Shown piece by piece: positions 1 through 9,137 of a stretch of DNA of 64,000 nt (the first letter of the stretch is position 1; the number at the start of each line of letters is the position of its first letter). The DNA is from JAFGPL01 sp963781805 (GTDB lineage: Bacteria > Bacteroidota > Bacteroidia > Bacteroidales > UBA10428): contig CAWAHF010000004.1 of assembly GCA_963781805.1 (NCBI GenBank), positions 3,720,001-3,784,000 on the forward strand, given 5' to 3'. The notes beneath the pieces are model-generated. The model did not search any database, had not been told where the DNA came from, and saw only the letters and a program-made list of their open reading frames with translations. A program made the position numbers and the translations under genes.

Positions 1-465
1 AAAATCAATGATATCATATTTTTTTGCTAAATCCCAGTGAGCCAATGCATTTGAATCCAGGGTAGGGGTTTTGCCGCCACTTCTTATTACCACATTATCG
101 GCAGCGCTTTTTCCAGCAGGTACTGAAGGATTAGGTATATTCGGAACCTGAATTAACAGGGTTTGAAGTTCCTTTTCAGATAGATCGAGCTGTTGACCCA
201 GTAATTTAATTTCATCTTTTAAAACGGATGTTTTTTGTTTAACTGCATCAGCCTCGTTTTTTTTACCACTTTTAAACAATTCACCTATTTCTTTCGAAAG
301 ATTATTCATATCGGCTTGTTTGGAATCAAGTTCAAGCTGAAATGCTCTTCGCTGCTTATCTGTTTCAAGAATTTTGCCAATAATTTCTGTTCCATCAAAA
401 TTCTTTATTAGAAGCTTTTCAAGCACCATTGCAGTATTTTCCCGGATGAGATGAATTGTAAGCAT
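1..465 (-). CDS. serS: Seryl-tRNA synthetase, N-terminal part (runs off left edge)
   Basis: The reading frame from the ATG at 465 runs leftward without a stop for 155 codons to the window edge. It begins MLTIHLIRENTAMVLEKL and continues as a long charged helical hairpin, then LIQVPNIPNPSVP, the typical linker of bacterial seryl-tRNA synthetase between the N-terminal coiled-coil arm and the class II catalytic core. The arm binds the long variable arm of tRNA-Ser; the enzyme charges serine in the cytoplasm. Only the arm and linker are present, so catalytic motifs 1-3 cannot be checked. It lies downstream of rplU-rpmA on the same strand, separated by a strong hairpin terminator, so it is probably its own transcript. 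Confidence 0.9.
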   Translation of the reverse strand, partial: MLTIHLIRENTAMVLEKLLIKNFDGTEIIGKILETDKQRRAFQLELDSKQADMNNLSKEIGELFKSGKKNEADAVKQKTSVLKDEIKLLGQQLDLSEKELQTLLIQVPNIPNPSVPAGKSAADNVVIRSGGKTPTLDSNALAHWDLAKKYDIIDF

Positions 466-484
466 TTTTATTATTCTAAAAGGT

Positions 485-535
485 TAAAAAAAATCTCCTG
501 ACTTCTTAATAAAAGTAATCAGGAGATTTTTTATA
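485..535 (-). terminator. Rho-independent terminator after rpmA
   Basis: An 11-bp perfect stem (AAATCTCCTGA at 491-501 with TCAGGAGATTT at 519-529) has a T run on the minus strand just beyond it. It closes the rplU-rpmA transcript before serS. The plus-strand side also ends in T residues, but no plus-strand gene needs it. Confidence 0.85.
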
Positions 536-550
536 TGTCAGATTCTTATA

Positions 551-811
551 TTAGTCTGTCAAAGGCACTATTGATACAAATGATTTATTGTTTCTTTTTT
601 TCTTGAATTCAACTATTCCATCAATTAAAGCGAACAACGTGTGATCTTTACCCATCCCGACATTAAGTCCCGGAAAATGAGTCGTTCCTCTTTGGCGTAC
701 AATAATATTACCGGCCTTAACTACCTGGCCACCGAAAAGTTTTACACCTAATCGTTTACTTTCCGATTCCCTTCCGTTTCGCGTACTACCAGCTCCTTTT
801 TTATGTGCCAT
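551..811 (-). CDS. rpmA: 50S ribosomal protein L27
   Basis: An 86-residue protein starting MAHKKGAGSTRNGRESESKR, the hallmark L27 N-terminus, followed by LGVKLFGGQVVKAGNIIVRQRG and a GKDHTLFALIDG core. L27 reaches toward the peptidyl-transferase centre of the large subunit. There is no Firmicutes-type N-terminal propeptide before MAHKKG. It lies 21 bp downstream of rplU on the same strand, the standard L21-L27 operon, and is followed by a terminator. Length and motif are fully normal. Confidence 0.97.
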   Translation of the reverse strand: MAHKKGAGSTRNGRESESKRLGVKLFGGQVVKAGNIIVRQRGTTHFPGLNVGMGKDHTLFALIDGIVEFKKKRNNKSFVSIVPLTD

Positions 812-832
812 TACTAAAAGCTTTTAAAATTA

Positions 833-1414
833 TTATTGATCTTTTTTGGGACTACTTTTCTTTTTTGCTGCTGCGGGTTTTTTTTCAGCCTGTGCTTTTG
901 GTTGCGTCTTTTTTACCTTTTTGGGTTCTTCTTTCTTCGATTCAGAATCTCCGGCTTTTTTGGCTGTTACTTTTTTGGTTTTTGGCTTTACTTTCTCCTT
1001 GGGAGTTACTTCTTTAGTTTCAGGAGTAACAGCAACTGCTTCAGCCTTTTCTGTTTCCTCTTTCTTTTCTTTCTTAGGTGTTAGAGCAGTCTTTTTGGTT
1101 GCGTTTTCAAGAATATCGGCAATTAAAATCTCGGTCAGATATTGTCTGTGACCATTCATTTTTTGATAACCTTTTCTTCTTTTTTTCTTGAATACAAGCA
1201 ACTTATCTCCTTTAATATGAGATACAATGGTTGCTGTCACCAATGCATTTTTAACATAGGGATTACCAACCTGTATTTTACCTTCATTATCAATCAGCAA
1301 TACCTTATCAAATTCCATTAGGGACCCTTCATCTTCCTGGAGACGATGAACAAATACCTTTTTATTTTTTTCAACCTTAAATTGCTGACCGGCTATAGAT
1401 ACAATCGCGTACAT
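833..1414 (-). CDS. rplU: 50S ribosomal protein L21 with long basic C-terminal extension
   Basis: Residues 1-105 are canonical L21 (MYAIVSIAGQQFKVEK at the start, KRRKGYQKMNGHRQ near 78-91). The remaining ~90 residues are low complexity, rich in Lys, Glu, Ala, Pro and Thr (KKEEPKKVKKTQPKAQAEKK and similar), so the protein is nearly twice the usual ~103 residues. Such tails are known on L21 in Bacteroidota; the function is unclear, perhaps rRNA binding. It is first in the rplU-rpmA operon, and a good promoter lies just upstream (1440-1470). The tail is coded by repetitive A/G-rich DNA that yields long spurious reading frames on the opposite strand. Confidence 0.95.
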   Translation of the reverse strand: MYAIVSIAGQQFKVEKNKKVFVHRLQEDEGSLMEFDKVLLIDNEGKIQVGNPYVKNALVTATIVSHIKGDKLLVFKKKRRKGYQKMNGHRQYLTEILIADILENATKKTALTPKKEKKEETEKAEAVAVTPETKEVTPKEKVKPKTKKVTAKKAGDSESKKEEPKKVKKTQPKAQAEKKPAAAKKKSSPKKDQ

Positions 1415-1782
1415 TGAATTCTATTATTAATTTGGGACTGCAAAAATATAAAAGTTTGATTGAACTACAAATAAATAGAGATAATATTTTATATGTCGGA
1501 CTTTATTTCTTTGCATAAATTTAAAATACCCGGCTTTAGCTTTAAACAATATATGAGTAAAGAAAATATTCCTGTAAATCATGAAATAAGTTGGTATGCT
1601 AATTAGAATACTCATAATCAAGAAAAAACCAAATTTTTATTTTTAGATAAATAAAATGAGTGAAGTGAGAAATTTCGCAGCTGATCTGTGTTTCACTATT
1701 AAGCGTATCACAGATACAATTAAATTTTGATTTCATTATATTTGCATCTATCTTAGTTTATTGAAAATGCACATTTTGGATA
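1415..1782. other. Intergenic region between divergent rplU and DUF151 gene
   Basis: It holds the rplU promoter on the minus strand and, on the plus strand, a -7 box TATATTTGC at 1737-1745, about 38 nt before the DUF151 start. No TTG lies at the right distance, so the plus-strand promoter is only half supported. A short minus-strand open frame at 1427-1621 has no recognisable product and overlaps the promoter; I do not treat it as a gene. Confidence 0.5.
1440..1470 (-). promoter_or_regulatory. Bacteroidota sigma-ABfr-type promoter for rplU-rpmA
   Basis: On the minus strand TTG (1470-1468), exactly 19 nt, then TATTTTTGC (1448-1440) matches the Bacteroidota consensus TTG-N19-TAnnTTTG. Transcription would start about 15-20 nt upstream of the rplU ATG. 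Confidence 0.75.
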
Positions 1783-2397
1783 ATGAGTAAAATAAGACTC
1801 AACGTTTTAGGAATTTCTTATAGTCAGACTCAAACGGGTGCTTATGCCCTGGTTTTAGCAGAAGAAGAAGGTAAACGAAGAATTCCGATTATTGTGGGAG
1901 GTTTTGAAGCACAGGCTATTGCCATTCAATTGGAAGGATTAAAACCTCCCCGTCCCCTGACACACGATTTATTTCTGAATTTCTCAAAAACATTTAATAT
2001 CGACTTAATTGAGGTAACCATTTATAAACTGGAAGAAGGAGTTTTCTTTTCAAAACTCACCTGCGATAATGGTAAAAATATAGTCGAAATAGATGCAAGA
2101 ACCTCCGATGCCATTGCTTTGGCATTACGCTTTAAATGCCCTATCTATACAACCGAAGAAATAATGCAACGTGCAGGTATCATTCTGGATTTCGAAAAAG
2201 AATCTGCCAATCCTCCCCCGGATGAAAAAGATCCAGGTCCCCGCGATGTTAAAATTGAAAATAAACCCCGAAGTGAAGAACTCAAAAATGCGCGCATGCA
2301 GGATTTAAAATCGATGCTTGATGAAGCCGTTCGTGATGAAAATTACGAGAGAGCATCTTTAATCAGGGATGAAATTAATCGCCGTAGAAATAAATAA
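1783..2397 (+). CDS. DUF151 bifunctional nuclease-like protein with C-terminal UVR motif
   Basis: A 204-residue protein. Residues 1-140 match the DUF151/bifunctional nuclease family (MSKIRLNVLGISYSQTQTGA; IPIIVGGFEAQAIAIQLEG; ARTSDAIALALRFKCPIY), a fold first described in plants and found as stand-alone proteins in many bacteria. After a Pro/Asp-rich linker (about 142-165) the last ~35 residues (LKSMLDEAVRDENYERASLI) form a UVR motif like that in UvrB, UvrC and McsA, a helical protein-interaction hairpin. The two-domain fusion is common in Bacteroidota. The role is probably nuclease or nucleic-acid-linked, cytoplasmic, otherwise unknown. A -7 box lies upstream; the next gene is 321 bp away. 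Confidence 0.85.
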   Translation: MSKIRLNVLGISYSQTQTGAYALVLAEEEGKRRIPIIVGGFEAQAIAIQLEGLKPPRPLTHDLFLNFSKTFNIDLIEVTIYKLEEGVFFSKLTCDNGKNIVEIDARTSDAIALALRFKCPIYTTEEIMQRAGIILDFEKESANPPPDEKDPGPRDVKIENKPRSEELKNARMQDLKSMLDEAVRDENYERASLIRDEINRRRNK

Positions 2398-2718
2398 TCT
2401 GACCTAAGAATTTTTAACCATATTAATTTCAAAGTTTTACAATAATTTTAACGTCAATTCATATTCTTCTCTTAACTTTTAGATATAGCTGGTTACTATT
2501 CTATTTAAAACACCCGCTAACATTTTTTTAAATTAGCGCTAACATTAAACGAAATTAATAAAAAGGAATTTCATGATGTTAATGGACTGTTTCTATAAAG
2601 GACATGAATATTTAGTGTGAAAGCTAAATTCAATTAACTTTGCAAAATCTTTTATTTTAAAAATTTATTACAAAATACCTTTAGCTGATTCAATTGCAAT
2701 TTTGAAGACTCCGACGAG
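2398..2718 (+). promoter_or_regulatory. Intergenic leader with -7 box for the histidine kinase
   Basis: AT-rich spacer with no plausible gene. TAACTTTGC at 2635-2643 fits the Bacteroidota -7 box and would start transcription about 70 nt before the kinase ATG. The -33 position reads TTTAG rather than TTG, so the match is partial. Two copies of a GCTAACATT word occur near 2516-2545. Confidence 0.45.
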
Positions 2719-5700
2719 ATGAATGATACCGGAAAAATAAAAGACCTCGAACGTCAAATTGCTTTGTACCTGACAGATCTGGAAAAGTATAAAAACATAT
2801 TTGATGATGCACCTCTGGGAATATTTAGGGCAACTTTCGGGGGAAAATATGTTGAGGCAAATAGAACACTGGCAAAAATACTTGGATATGACGATACAAA
2901 TGATTTGATCAATACTGTTCATGATATTGGAAAGCAGATTTATGCAAATTCTTCTGAACGGAAAAAATTGATTCGTCAAATTTTAAAAATTAAAGAACCA
3001 GCAAGATACGAGACACTTTTTAAGAAGAAGGATGGTTCATTATTTCCGGTGGCATTAACGCTCAGATTTATTATGGACAAACGGAATAAACCACTGTATC
3101 TTACCGGGGTTGTTGAAGATGTTTCTGAAAGAAAAGCCATTAAGGATAATCTGATAAAAGAAAGAAACCAATTAAGGACGATTATTGATAATATCCCTGA
3201 CTTTATCTATTTAAAAGATTATAAAGGAAATTTTATAATTGCAAATAAAGCATTTGCCGAACTTGTGCATGTTTCCTCCCCCGACCAACTTATTGGCTTG
3301 GGAAACCTCGACAATCTGACGAATGAAGTAGACATTAATTTATTGAAGAATGATCTTGATATAATTCAAAAAGGCAAACCGGAAATTAATATTGAGGAAT
3401 CGATCTATGATAACCATTCCTTAAAATATATTGATATTTATATTTCCAAAATACCGTTTAAGGATGCTTCAGGCGATACTGTTGGGATGATAGGAATTGG
3501 CAGAAACGTAACCGAACTTAAACATGCTGAACAACTTATTACAGAAAGCCAGATCAATCTCAGAACAGTAATCGAGAGTGCTAATAGCGCCATTTGGTCG
3601 CTCGATAAAGGCTACAAAGTAATTACAGCAAATTCCTATTTTATAAGATTTTTCAAATCGTGTTTTGGTCAAGAGATTAAATCGGGTGACAATTTTTATA
3701 ATTTATTACCCGACAAACAACGATTAAGCTGGAAGAAAATATTTCAAAAAGCGCTTGAAGGCAATAGCTGGACAAGAGACGATGGTTTTATAATCGACGG
3801 AAATCAAACCTTTTTTGAATTATCGGTACATCCTATTGTGGATGATGACAAAAAAATTTCGGGAGTTACCTTTTTTCTTACCGATATTACAGAACGTAAA
3901 ATAACGGAAGATGCTATCAGAGAAAGCGAAGAACGCTTCAGACAACTGGCAGAAAATACAAACGATATTTTTATTTTAAGGGATAAAAACGGGGTAATAT
4001 GGGCAAATACTGCCTTTGAAAGATTTTTTCACAGAAAAGTTTCAGAGCTTTTGTTAAATCCTTTGATACTTGATGATATTGTACATCCCGAGGATAAAAA
4101 GAAATATTATAAATACTTTCAGAAAGATTATGCCGGTAAAAATTCTGCAGTAGGATCGCGTTACCGGATAATGCTCTCCGATAAGAAAATACGTTGGGTG
4201 TGGGCAAGAACGTTTCCGATTTATAATCATAAAAATAAAATATACCGGTATTTTACAGTAATCAGTGATATTACCGATCAGTTTGAGCTTCAGAATGTCA
4301 TTGCAAAAGCAAAAACACAACAGAAAGCCATTTTGGATAATATTCCATACCTGGCATGGCTAAAAGATAACGACGGAAGGTATATTTCAGTAAATGAGCC
4401 TTTTGCAAATAAATTTGGCCTTGAGCCGGATGATATTATCGGGAAAACAGATTTTGATATAACTTCAAAAACGGTTGCTGAAAAAATTCAGAAAACCGAC
4501 CATGAGGTAATGAAAAAAGGACACAGATTATTTTTCGAAGAGGTTGAGAAGTTTGAGGAGAATAAAAAGTGGATTGAAACATATAAGACGCCGATATTTA
4601 ATAACGAAAGCAAGCTTATCGGCATTACGGGAATTTCAAGAGATATCACCGAGCGAAAAATTATGGAGGAAAATTCCCGGGAGAGGGAGGAGCATTTCAG
4701 TGCCCTGCTTCAGAATTCGTCCGACTCAATTACGATTCTTAATAAAAACGGGATCATTATTTTTGAAAATTCTCCCAAAAGTAAAATATCGGATTTCGCT
4801 ATTGATGAACTTATCGGAAAATCAATATTTGAAATAATTCATCCGGATGAGATTGATAATTTTCATGAATTATTTAAGGAAATTTTATTTAAACCTGGAA
4901 AACAGGTTAAAAAAGAATATAGGGCACTCCATAAGAATAAAAGATGGATATATGTTGAAAGCATTTTTTCAAATCAGATTGGCAACCATGCGATAAATGG
5001 TATTGTTGTGAATTCGCGTGATATTTCCGAACGTAAAATGGGAGAGCTGAAGGAAAAGGTATATCATGATAACCTGATTTTTCTTAGTAATTCTGCATTG
5101 GATCTGCTCGGAATATCCTCGAAGGAAGATATTTATCATTATATTTCCGATAAGCTATGTCAGTTTCTTGAAAGTGCAATTGTAATTGTATCTTCCTTTG
5201 TTGAAGAAAAGAATATTTTTAAGATTGAATATCTGTCAGGTCCTGATGGCATTGAAAAACTAATACCCGAATTGTTCGGGAAAGATCTTGTAGGACTAAC
5301 TTATCCCAACAATCGTAAACTGTCTGATCTCAGCAATGCAGGAGCAGTTACAAACATAAAGGATCATATAGAGTTATTTCAATTTAAAGAAATCAACTAC
5401 AGCGATTTTGAATTGACGCTTGAAAAATTAAAAGTTCACAAAATTTACAACATCTCTCTTGCCCGCCATAATAAACTTCTAGGAAATATTACCATTTTAA
5501 CACTGAATAAGAGCATTATCAAGTTCAAACATATCATTGAAACTTTTGTACATCAGATTTCCGTGGCACTTCACAGGAATCAACTCGAGTTTGAACTGTT
5601 GATGGCTAAAGAGAAAGCAGAAGAATCTGATAAACTCAAAACCGCCTTTCTGGCGAACATGAGTCATGAAATCCGAACTCCCATGAACGGAATCCTGGGC

Positions 5701-6756
5701 TTTGCTGAAATGCTGAACGATGATAGCCTGAGTATAGGTAACCGGAAAAAATATCTCGATATTATTCATAGCAATGGTAAAATGCTGATCAATCTTATTG
5801 ATGATATAATTGACTTTGCAAAGATTGAAGCAGGACAAATCAATATTTCAAAGCAGGATTTCTCGTTAAATATCCTGCTTTCACAAATACATTCTTCATT
5901 TCTAAGTGAACATTTAAAAAAGGAAAGGTCAAAGGTTAAATTACGGTTAAGGAAATCGCTGACAAATGAAAACTGTTTTATACATACCGATCCAAACAGA
6001 CTAAGGCAAATTCTCACCAATCTTATCGGAAATTCCTTCAAATTTACTAATGACGGGTTTATTGAATTTGGCTACAAAAAAACACGCACTAAGTTCCTGC
6101 AGTTTTATGTTAAAGACACCGGGATTGGAATTCCTGCGGACAAACTCAGGGTTATTTTCGATCGGTTTATTCAGGCAGATAGTTCTTCGACCCGAAAATA
6201 TGGAGGATCCGGCTTGGGTCTGGCTATATCAAAAGGATTTGCTGAATTGCTTGGCGGTAAAATGTGGGCCGAGTCAAAAGTAAATGAAGGTTCAACATTC
6301 TACTTTACAATTCCTTATATTCCAGTAAATAAATTGTATGATGCCGATATTTCAAGGCAGAGAATTAAAAAGAATTATGACTGGGCAGGCAAGGTATTTT
6401 TGATTGCAGAGGATGATAAATTCAGCTACAAATTTCTGGAGAGTTTTCTTAAACAAACAAAAGCAGAAGTATTACATGCCATTGACGGTAAGGAAGCGAT
6501 TAGCATATGCATGAAAAAAAATATAGATCTTGTTCTTATGGACATTCAAATGCCGGAAATGAATGGATTGCAGGCGACAGAAGAGATTAAAAAATTTAAG
6601 AGACAACTTCCGATTATCGCTCAAACCGCCAATGCTATTACCGAAGAAAAAGAAAAATGTTTCGAAGCCGGATGTGATGATTTTATAACGAAACCGGTAA
6701 ATATTTCAGAGCTCTATTCCAAAATAGATAAATGGCTTGCTGTAAGAAATTCTTAA
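2719..6756 (+). CDS. Soluble hybrid histidine kinase with six PAS domains, a GAF-like region and a receiver
   Basis: A 1345-residue protein without signal peptide or membrane segment, so a cytoplasmic sensor. Six PAS/PAC units occupy about 10-780, each ending in a PAC signature (GVVEDVSERKA, GRNVTELKHAE, TDITERKITE, SDITDQ, SRDITERKIME, SRDISERKMGE). A GAF-like stretch spans about 790-950. The HisKA H-box MSHEIRTPMNG has the phospho-acceptor at His983; the ATPase domain shows the N box near 1101, DTGIGIP near 1133 and GGSGLGL near 1162. The C-terminal receiver has LMDIQMPEMNG with Asp1275 and the conserved Lys in TKPVN. No DNA-binding output domain is fused or adjacent, so the phosphate must pass to a partner elsewhere. 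It is followed after 15 bp by a glycosyltransferase on the same strand. Confidence 0.93.
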   Translation: MNDTGKIKDLERQIALYLTDLEKYKNIFDDAPLGIFRATFGGKYVEANRTLAKILGYDDTNDLINTVHDIGKQIYANSSERKKLIRQILKIKEPARYETLFKKKDGSLFPVALTLRFIMDKRNKPLYLTGVVEDVSERKAIKDNLIKERNQLRTIIDNIPDFIYLKDYKGNFIIANKAFAELVHVSSPDQLIGLGNLDNLTNEVDINLLKNDLDIIQKGKPEINIEESIYDNHSLKYIDIYISKIPFKDASGDTVGMIGIGRNVTELKHAEQLITESQINLRTVIESANSAIWSLDKGYKVITANSYFIRFFKSCFGQEIKSGDNFYNLLPDKQRLSWKKIFQKALEGNSWTRDDGFIIDGNQTFFELSVHPIVDDDKKISGVTFFLTDITERKITEDAIRESEERFRQLAENTNDIFILRDKNGVIWANTAFERFFHRKVSELLLNPLILDDIVHPEDKKKYYKYFQKDYAGKNSAVGSRYRIMLSDKKIRWVWARTFPIYNHKNKIYRYFTVISDITDQFELQNVIAKAKTQQKAILDNIPYLAWLKDNDGRYISVNEPFANKFGLEPDDIIGKTDFDITSKTVAEKIQKTDHEVMKKGHRLFFEEVEKFEENKKWIETYKTPIFNNESKLIGITGISRDITERKIMEENSREREEHFSALLQNSSDSITILNKNGIIIFENSPKSKISDFAIDELIGKSIFEIIHPDEIDNFHELFKEILFKPGKQVKKEYRALHKNKRWIYVESIFSNQIGNHAINGIVVNSRDISERKMGELKEKVYHDNLIFLSNSALDLLGISSKEDIYHYISDKLCQFLESAIVIVSSFVEEKNIFKIEYLSGPDGIEKLIPELFGKDLVGLTYPNNRKLSDLSNAGAVTNIKDHIELFQFKEINYSDFELTLEKLKVHKIYNISLARHNKLLGNITILTLNKSIIKFKHIIETFVHQISVALHRNQLEFELLMAKEKAEESDKLKTAFLANMSHEIRTPMNGILGFAEMLNDDSLSIGNRKKYLDIIHSNGKMLINLIDDIIDFAKIEAGQINISKQDFSLNILLSQIHSSFLSEHLKKERSKVKLRLRKSLTNENCFIHTDPNRLRQILTNLIGNSFKFTNDGFIEFGYKKTRTKFLQFYVKDTGIGIPADKLRVIFDRFIQADSSSTRKYGGSGLGLAISKGFAELLGGKMWAESKVNEGSTFYFTIPYIPVNKLYDADISRQRIKKNYDWAGKVFLIAEDDKFSYKFLESFLKQTKAEVLHAIDGKEAISICMKKNIDLVLMDIQMPEMNGLQATEEIKKFKRQLPIIAQTANAITEEKEKCFEAGCDDFITKPVNISELYSKIDKWLAVRNS

Positions 6757-6771
6757 GTTAATCTTTTTCTA

Positions 6772-7911
6772 ATGGGGTTTTTAACCATCCTGACCTTTGC
6801 TATTTTTTTAGTTTACTTTATTCTGATATTTTCTTTTTTTGTCGGCTGGATAGGCGCTAAAAATTTTATACCTACAGTACCAGAGGAATTTCCTTTTGTA
6901 AGTGTTGTTGTTGCTGTGCGCAACGAAGAAAATGTCCTGCATAATTTATTATCCGGTTTGTTTTTGCAGGATTATCCACCCGGTAGTTTTGAGATTATCA
7001 TTGTTGATGACCACTCTGAAGATCAATCATATCAAATTACTGAATCCTTTAGATTGCAAAAAGACCAACGGATAAAAATTATGAGACTTAAAGATGAAAA
7101 AACCGGGAAAAAGCAGGCATTACATGCCGGAATTCAGGAGGCTCGGGGTGAATTAATTATGATAACCGATGCAGACTGTTGGATTCCAAAGGGTTGGATT
7201 ACTACATTTATTTCATTTTATTTACAAAAAAATAAACCCAAAATGATACTTGGGTTAGTAGATTTAAAAATTACAAAGGACCTGTTTGGGTTTCTGCAAA
7301 ATCTGGAATTCCTTAGTCTGATTGGCTCAGGTTCTGGTGCAGCCTCCATTGGCCGGCCAATCTTTTGCAATGGGGCCAATCTTATGATAGAAAGAGAGGC
7401 TTATTTCGAGTTGACAAATCCGCTTAATGAAAAGGTAATTTCAGGTGATGACACATTTTTGATGCATAACCTGAAAAAGAGATATCCTGCCCAGATTAAA
7501 TTTCTGAAATCCCTGAGTGCGTTGGTATTTACCAATGCGACTGGCAGTTTTAGTGAATTCATTAATCAACGTAGAAGATGGGCATCAAAATCAACACATT
7601 ATGCCGATTTTGACATCATTTTAACAGAAATGGTAGTCTCATTTACAAACATTATTCTATTTATCTGGATGATTTATACTCTATTTTCACCGAGTCAGAT
7701 ATTTCTGTATTTGTTTATCATTAAACTGATTATTGATTGGTTATTGATTGCGCCTGTATTAGCCTATTTTGGGAAAAATAAATTACATTTTCTGGTGCCT
7801 GTATTATCGGTAATTTATCCGGTATACTATTCCTGGGTTGTACTTATCACAACTTTTTCAAAAGGATTTAAATGGAAGGGGAGAAGGTATGACGTGAAAA
7901 ATTCCGGATAA
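6772..7911 (+). CDS. Membrane-bound family 2 glycosyltransferase
   Basis: A 379-residue protein with an N-terminal membrane anchor (FLTILTFAIFLVYFILIFSF), then a GT-A domain: VSVVVAVRNEE, IIIVDDHSEDQS (nucleotide-sugar contact), MITDADCW (the DxD-type metal motif), SGDDTFL and a QRRRWASK motif typical of processive or lipid-linked GT2 enzymes. Three or so membrane helices close the protein (about 288-365). It probably transfers sugar from a nucleotide donor to a lipid or polysaccharide acceptor at the inner membrane. It starts 15 bp after the histidine kinase and is likely co-transcribed with it. The acceptor is unknown. Confidence 0.88.
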   Translation: MGFLTILTFAIFLVYFILIFSFFVGWIGAKNFIPTVPEEFPFVSVVVAVRNEENVLHNLLSGLFLQDYPPGSFEIIIVDDHSEDQSYQITESFRLQKDQRIKIMRLKDEKTGKKQALHAGIQEARGELIMITDADCWIPKGWITTFISFYLQKNKPKMILGLVDLKITKDLFGFLQNLEFLSLIGSGSGAASIGRPIFCNGANLMIEREAYFELTNPLNEKVISGDDTFLMHNLKKRYPAQIKFLKSLSALVFTNATGSFSEFINQRRRWASKSTHYADFDIILTEMVVSFTNIILFIWMIYTLFSPSQIFLYLFIIKLIIDWLLIAPVLAYFGKNKLHFLVPVLSVIYPVYYSWVVLITTFSKGFKWKGRRYDVKNSG

Positions 7912-7935
7912 GAAACTAATTCAAAATTTACATAA

Positions 7936-7971
7936 GTTGGGTTAAGAATTTGATTACAAAACTTACCCAAC
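7936..7971. terminator. Possible hairpin between convergent genes
   Basis: GTTGGGTTAAG (7936-7946) pairs with CTTACCCAAC (7962-7971) with one bulged base and a 15-nt loop, between two convergent genes. There is no clear T tract on either side, so it is a weak terminator call. Confidence 0.4.
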
Positions 7972-8011
7972 GAAGAAATCCTATGTTTATATTAGTTATA
8001 GGGAAATTCAA

Positions 8012-9046
8012 CTATTTTGTCAGCACAAGTTGTTGTGTTTCGGATTTCCCGTTAACAGCTACTTTAACAAAATAGGTTCCCTTGAAAAGGCCTTCATTTA
8101 CCAGATTTGGTTGCAAGGTATAATTTCCTGCTTTCATTTCTTCATTTAGGAATGTTGAAATTTTCTTACCCGTTAAATCAAACAGTTCAATGGTTACCAA
8201 ACCATCATTTGCAACAACATAATTAATGTTAATAAACTGGTTTGTAGGATTTGGATATAAATCAAATAATTTATCCGAATTTACATTTACTAATGGATTC
8301 TCTGCAGCTTTGGTGGCTTTATTATTAAATGCAGCCTGGTACGTAACAGATGTGGATTCATTTACCGACATCTTTATTTGAGTCAATACCAGCAGTGGAT
8401 AGCGAAACCAGTCACAATACCATCTATAAGTGACTATTTCGTAAGTTTGCGTAATTCCCGAAACCACCTGGCTGAAAGTTTTCAGGGTTTTAACACGCAA
8501 GGTATTTTCTACGATGTAATTGCCCGGAAGAATTAAAGTTCCATAACCATCCCCGGTAACTTCATAATTCCCTGAGATATCTCCCGTGGAGTTTCCACTC
8601 TTGTAAATGCCGCTAAAGGTTCCGCTAAAATTATCTCCCATGGTAAAGGGGTATATCATTTTTACAAAGGGTCTGTCAAAGGTGGTTACCACAAGATTGT
8701 CCAGGGAACTATAACCATACTGCTCTATCCGGTTATTTGATATATTGAAGTAGAAATGATTGTTAAATTCCTGCAGATCGGTATTTGCCTGGGGAAACAA
8801 GGAAGAATTTGTAGAATGATAGGAACTTTTAACAACTCCTGTAAAACCGTTTGTGGTTTCAATTCCGGAAAAATTCCAGGTCACATTTTCACCTCCGTTT
8901 CCGGGATCAACATATTTACAAAGATTCATTTCATTATTCGATTCACTCTTAATAGCATGTTTTTCGAATTTGAGTACGATAGGTTTTTGAGCGAATAAAT
9001 TTCCGGCAGTGGCCAGAAGCAAAATATAAAGAGCTGTACTTTTCAT
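8012..9046 (-). CDS. Secreted protein with type IX secretion (T9SS type A) sorting domain
   Basis: A 344-residue protein with a clear signal peptide (MKSTALYILLLATAGNLFAQ). The central region is beta-rich and not recognisable as an enzyme. The last ~80 residues are a T9SS type A C-terminal domain: LYPNPTNQFININY, VTIELFDLTGKKI, LFKGTYFVKVAVNGKSETQQ and a terminal LVLTK. In this family the domain directs export across the outer membrane and is often removed when the protein is anchored or released. The gene is monocistronic and convergent with the glycosyltransferase. Family of the passenger domain: not recognised. Confidence 0.87.
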   Translation of the reverse strand: MKSTALYILLLATAGNLFAQKPIVLKFEKHAIKSESNNEMNLCKYVDPGNGGENVTWNFSGIETTNGFTGVVKSSYHSTNSSLFPQANTDLQEFNNHFYFNISNNRIEQYGYSSLDNLVVTTFDRPFVKMIYPFTMGDNFSGTFSGIYKSGNSTGDISGNYEVTGDGYGTLILPGNYIVENTLRVKTLKTFSQVVSGITQTYEIVTYRWYCDWFRYPLLVLTQIKMSVNESTSVTYQAAFNNKATKAAENPLVNVNSDKLFDLYPNPTNQFININYVVANDGLVTIELFDLTGKKISTFLNEEMKAGNYTLQPNLVNEGLFKGTYFVKVAVNGKSETQQLVLTK

Positions 9047-9137
9047 GGGATTTTGGTTTTTTACTAAATTAAGTAAAAATTATCTTCAAAATTACCAAAT
9101 AGAGATGATATTCATCAACTGATGACGGAATTATTTT

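Noticed and set aside
805..1151. Plus-strand hydrophobic proteins opposite rplU
   Set aside because: They are the antisense of the Lys/Glu/Pro-rich L21 tail.
2668..2979. Minus-strand protein opposite the kinase start
   Set aside because: It is the antisense of PAS domain 1 and has no motif.
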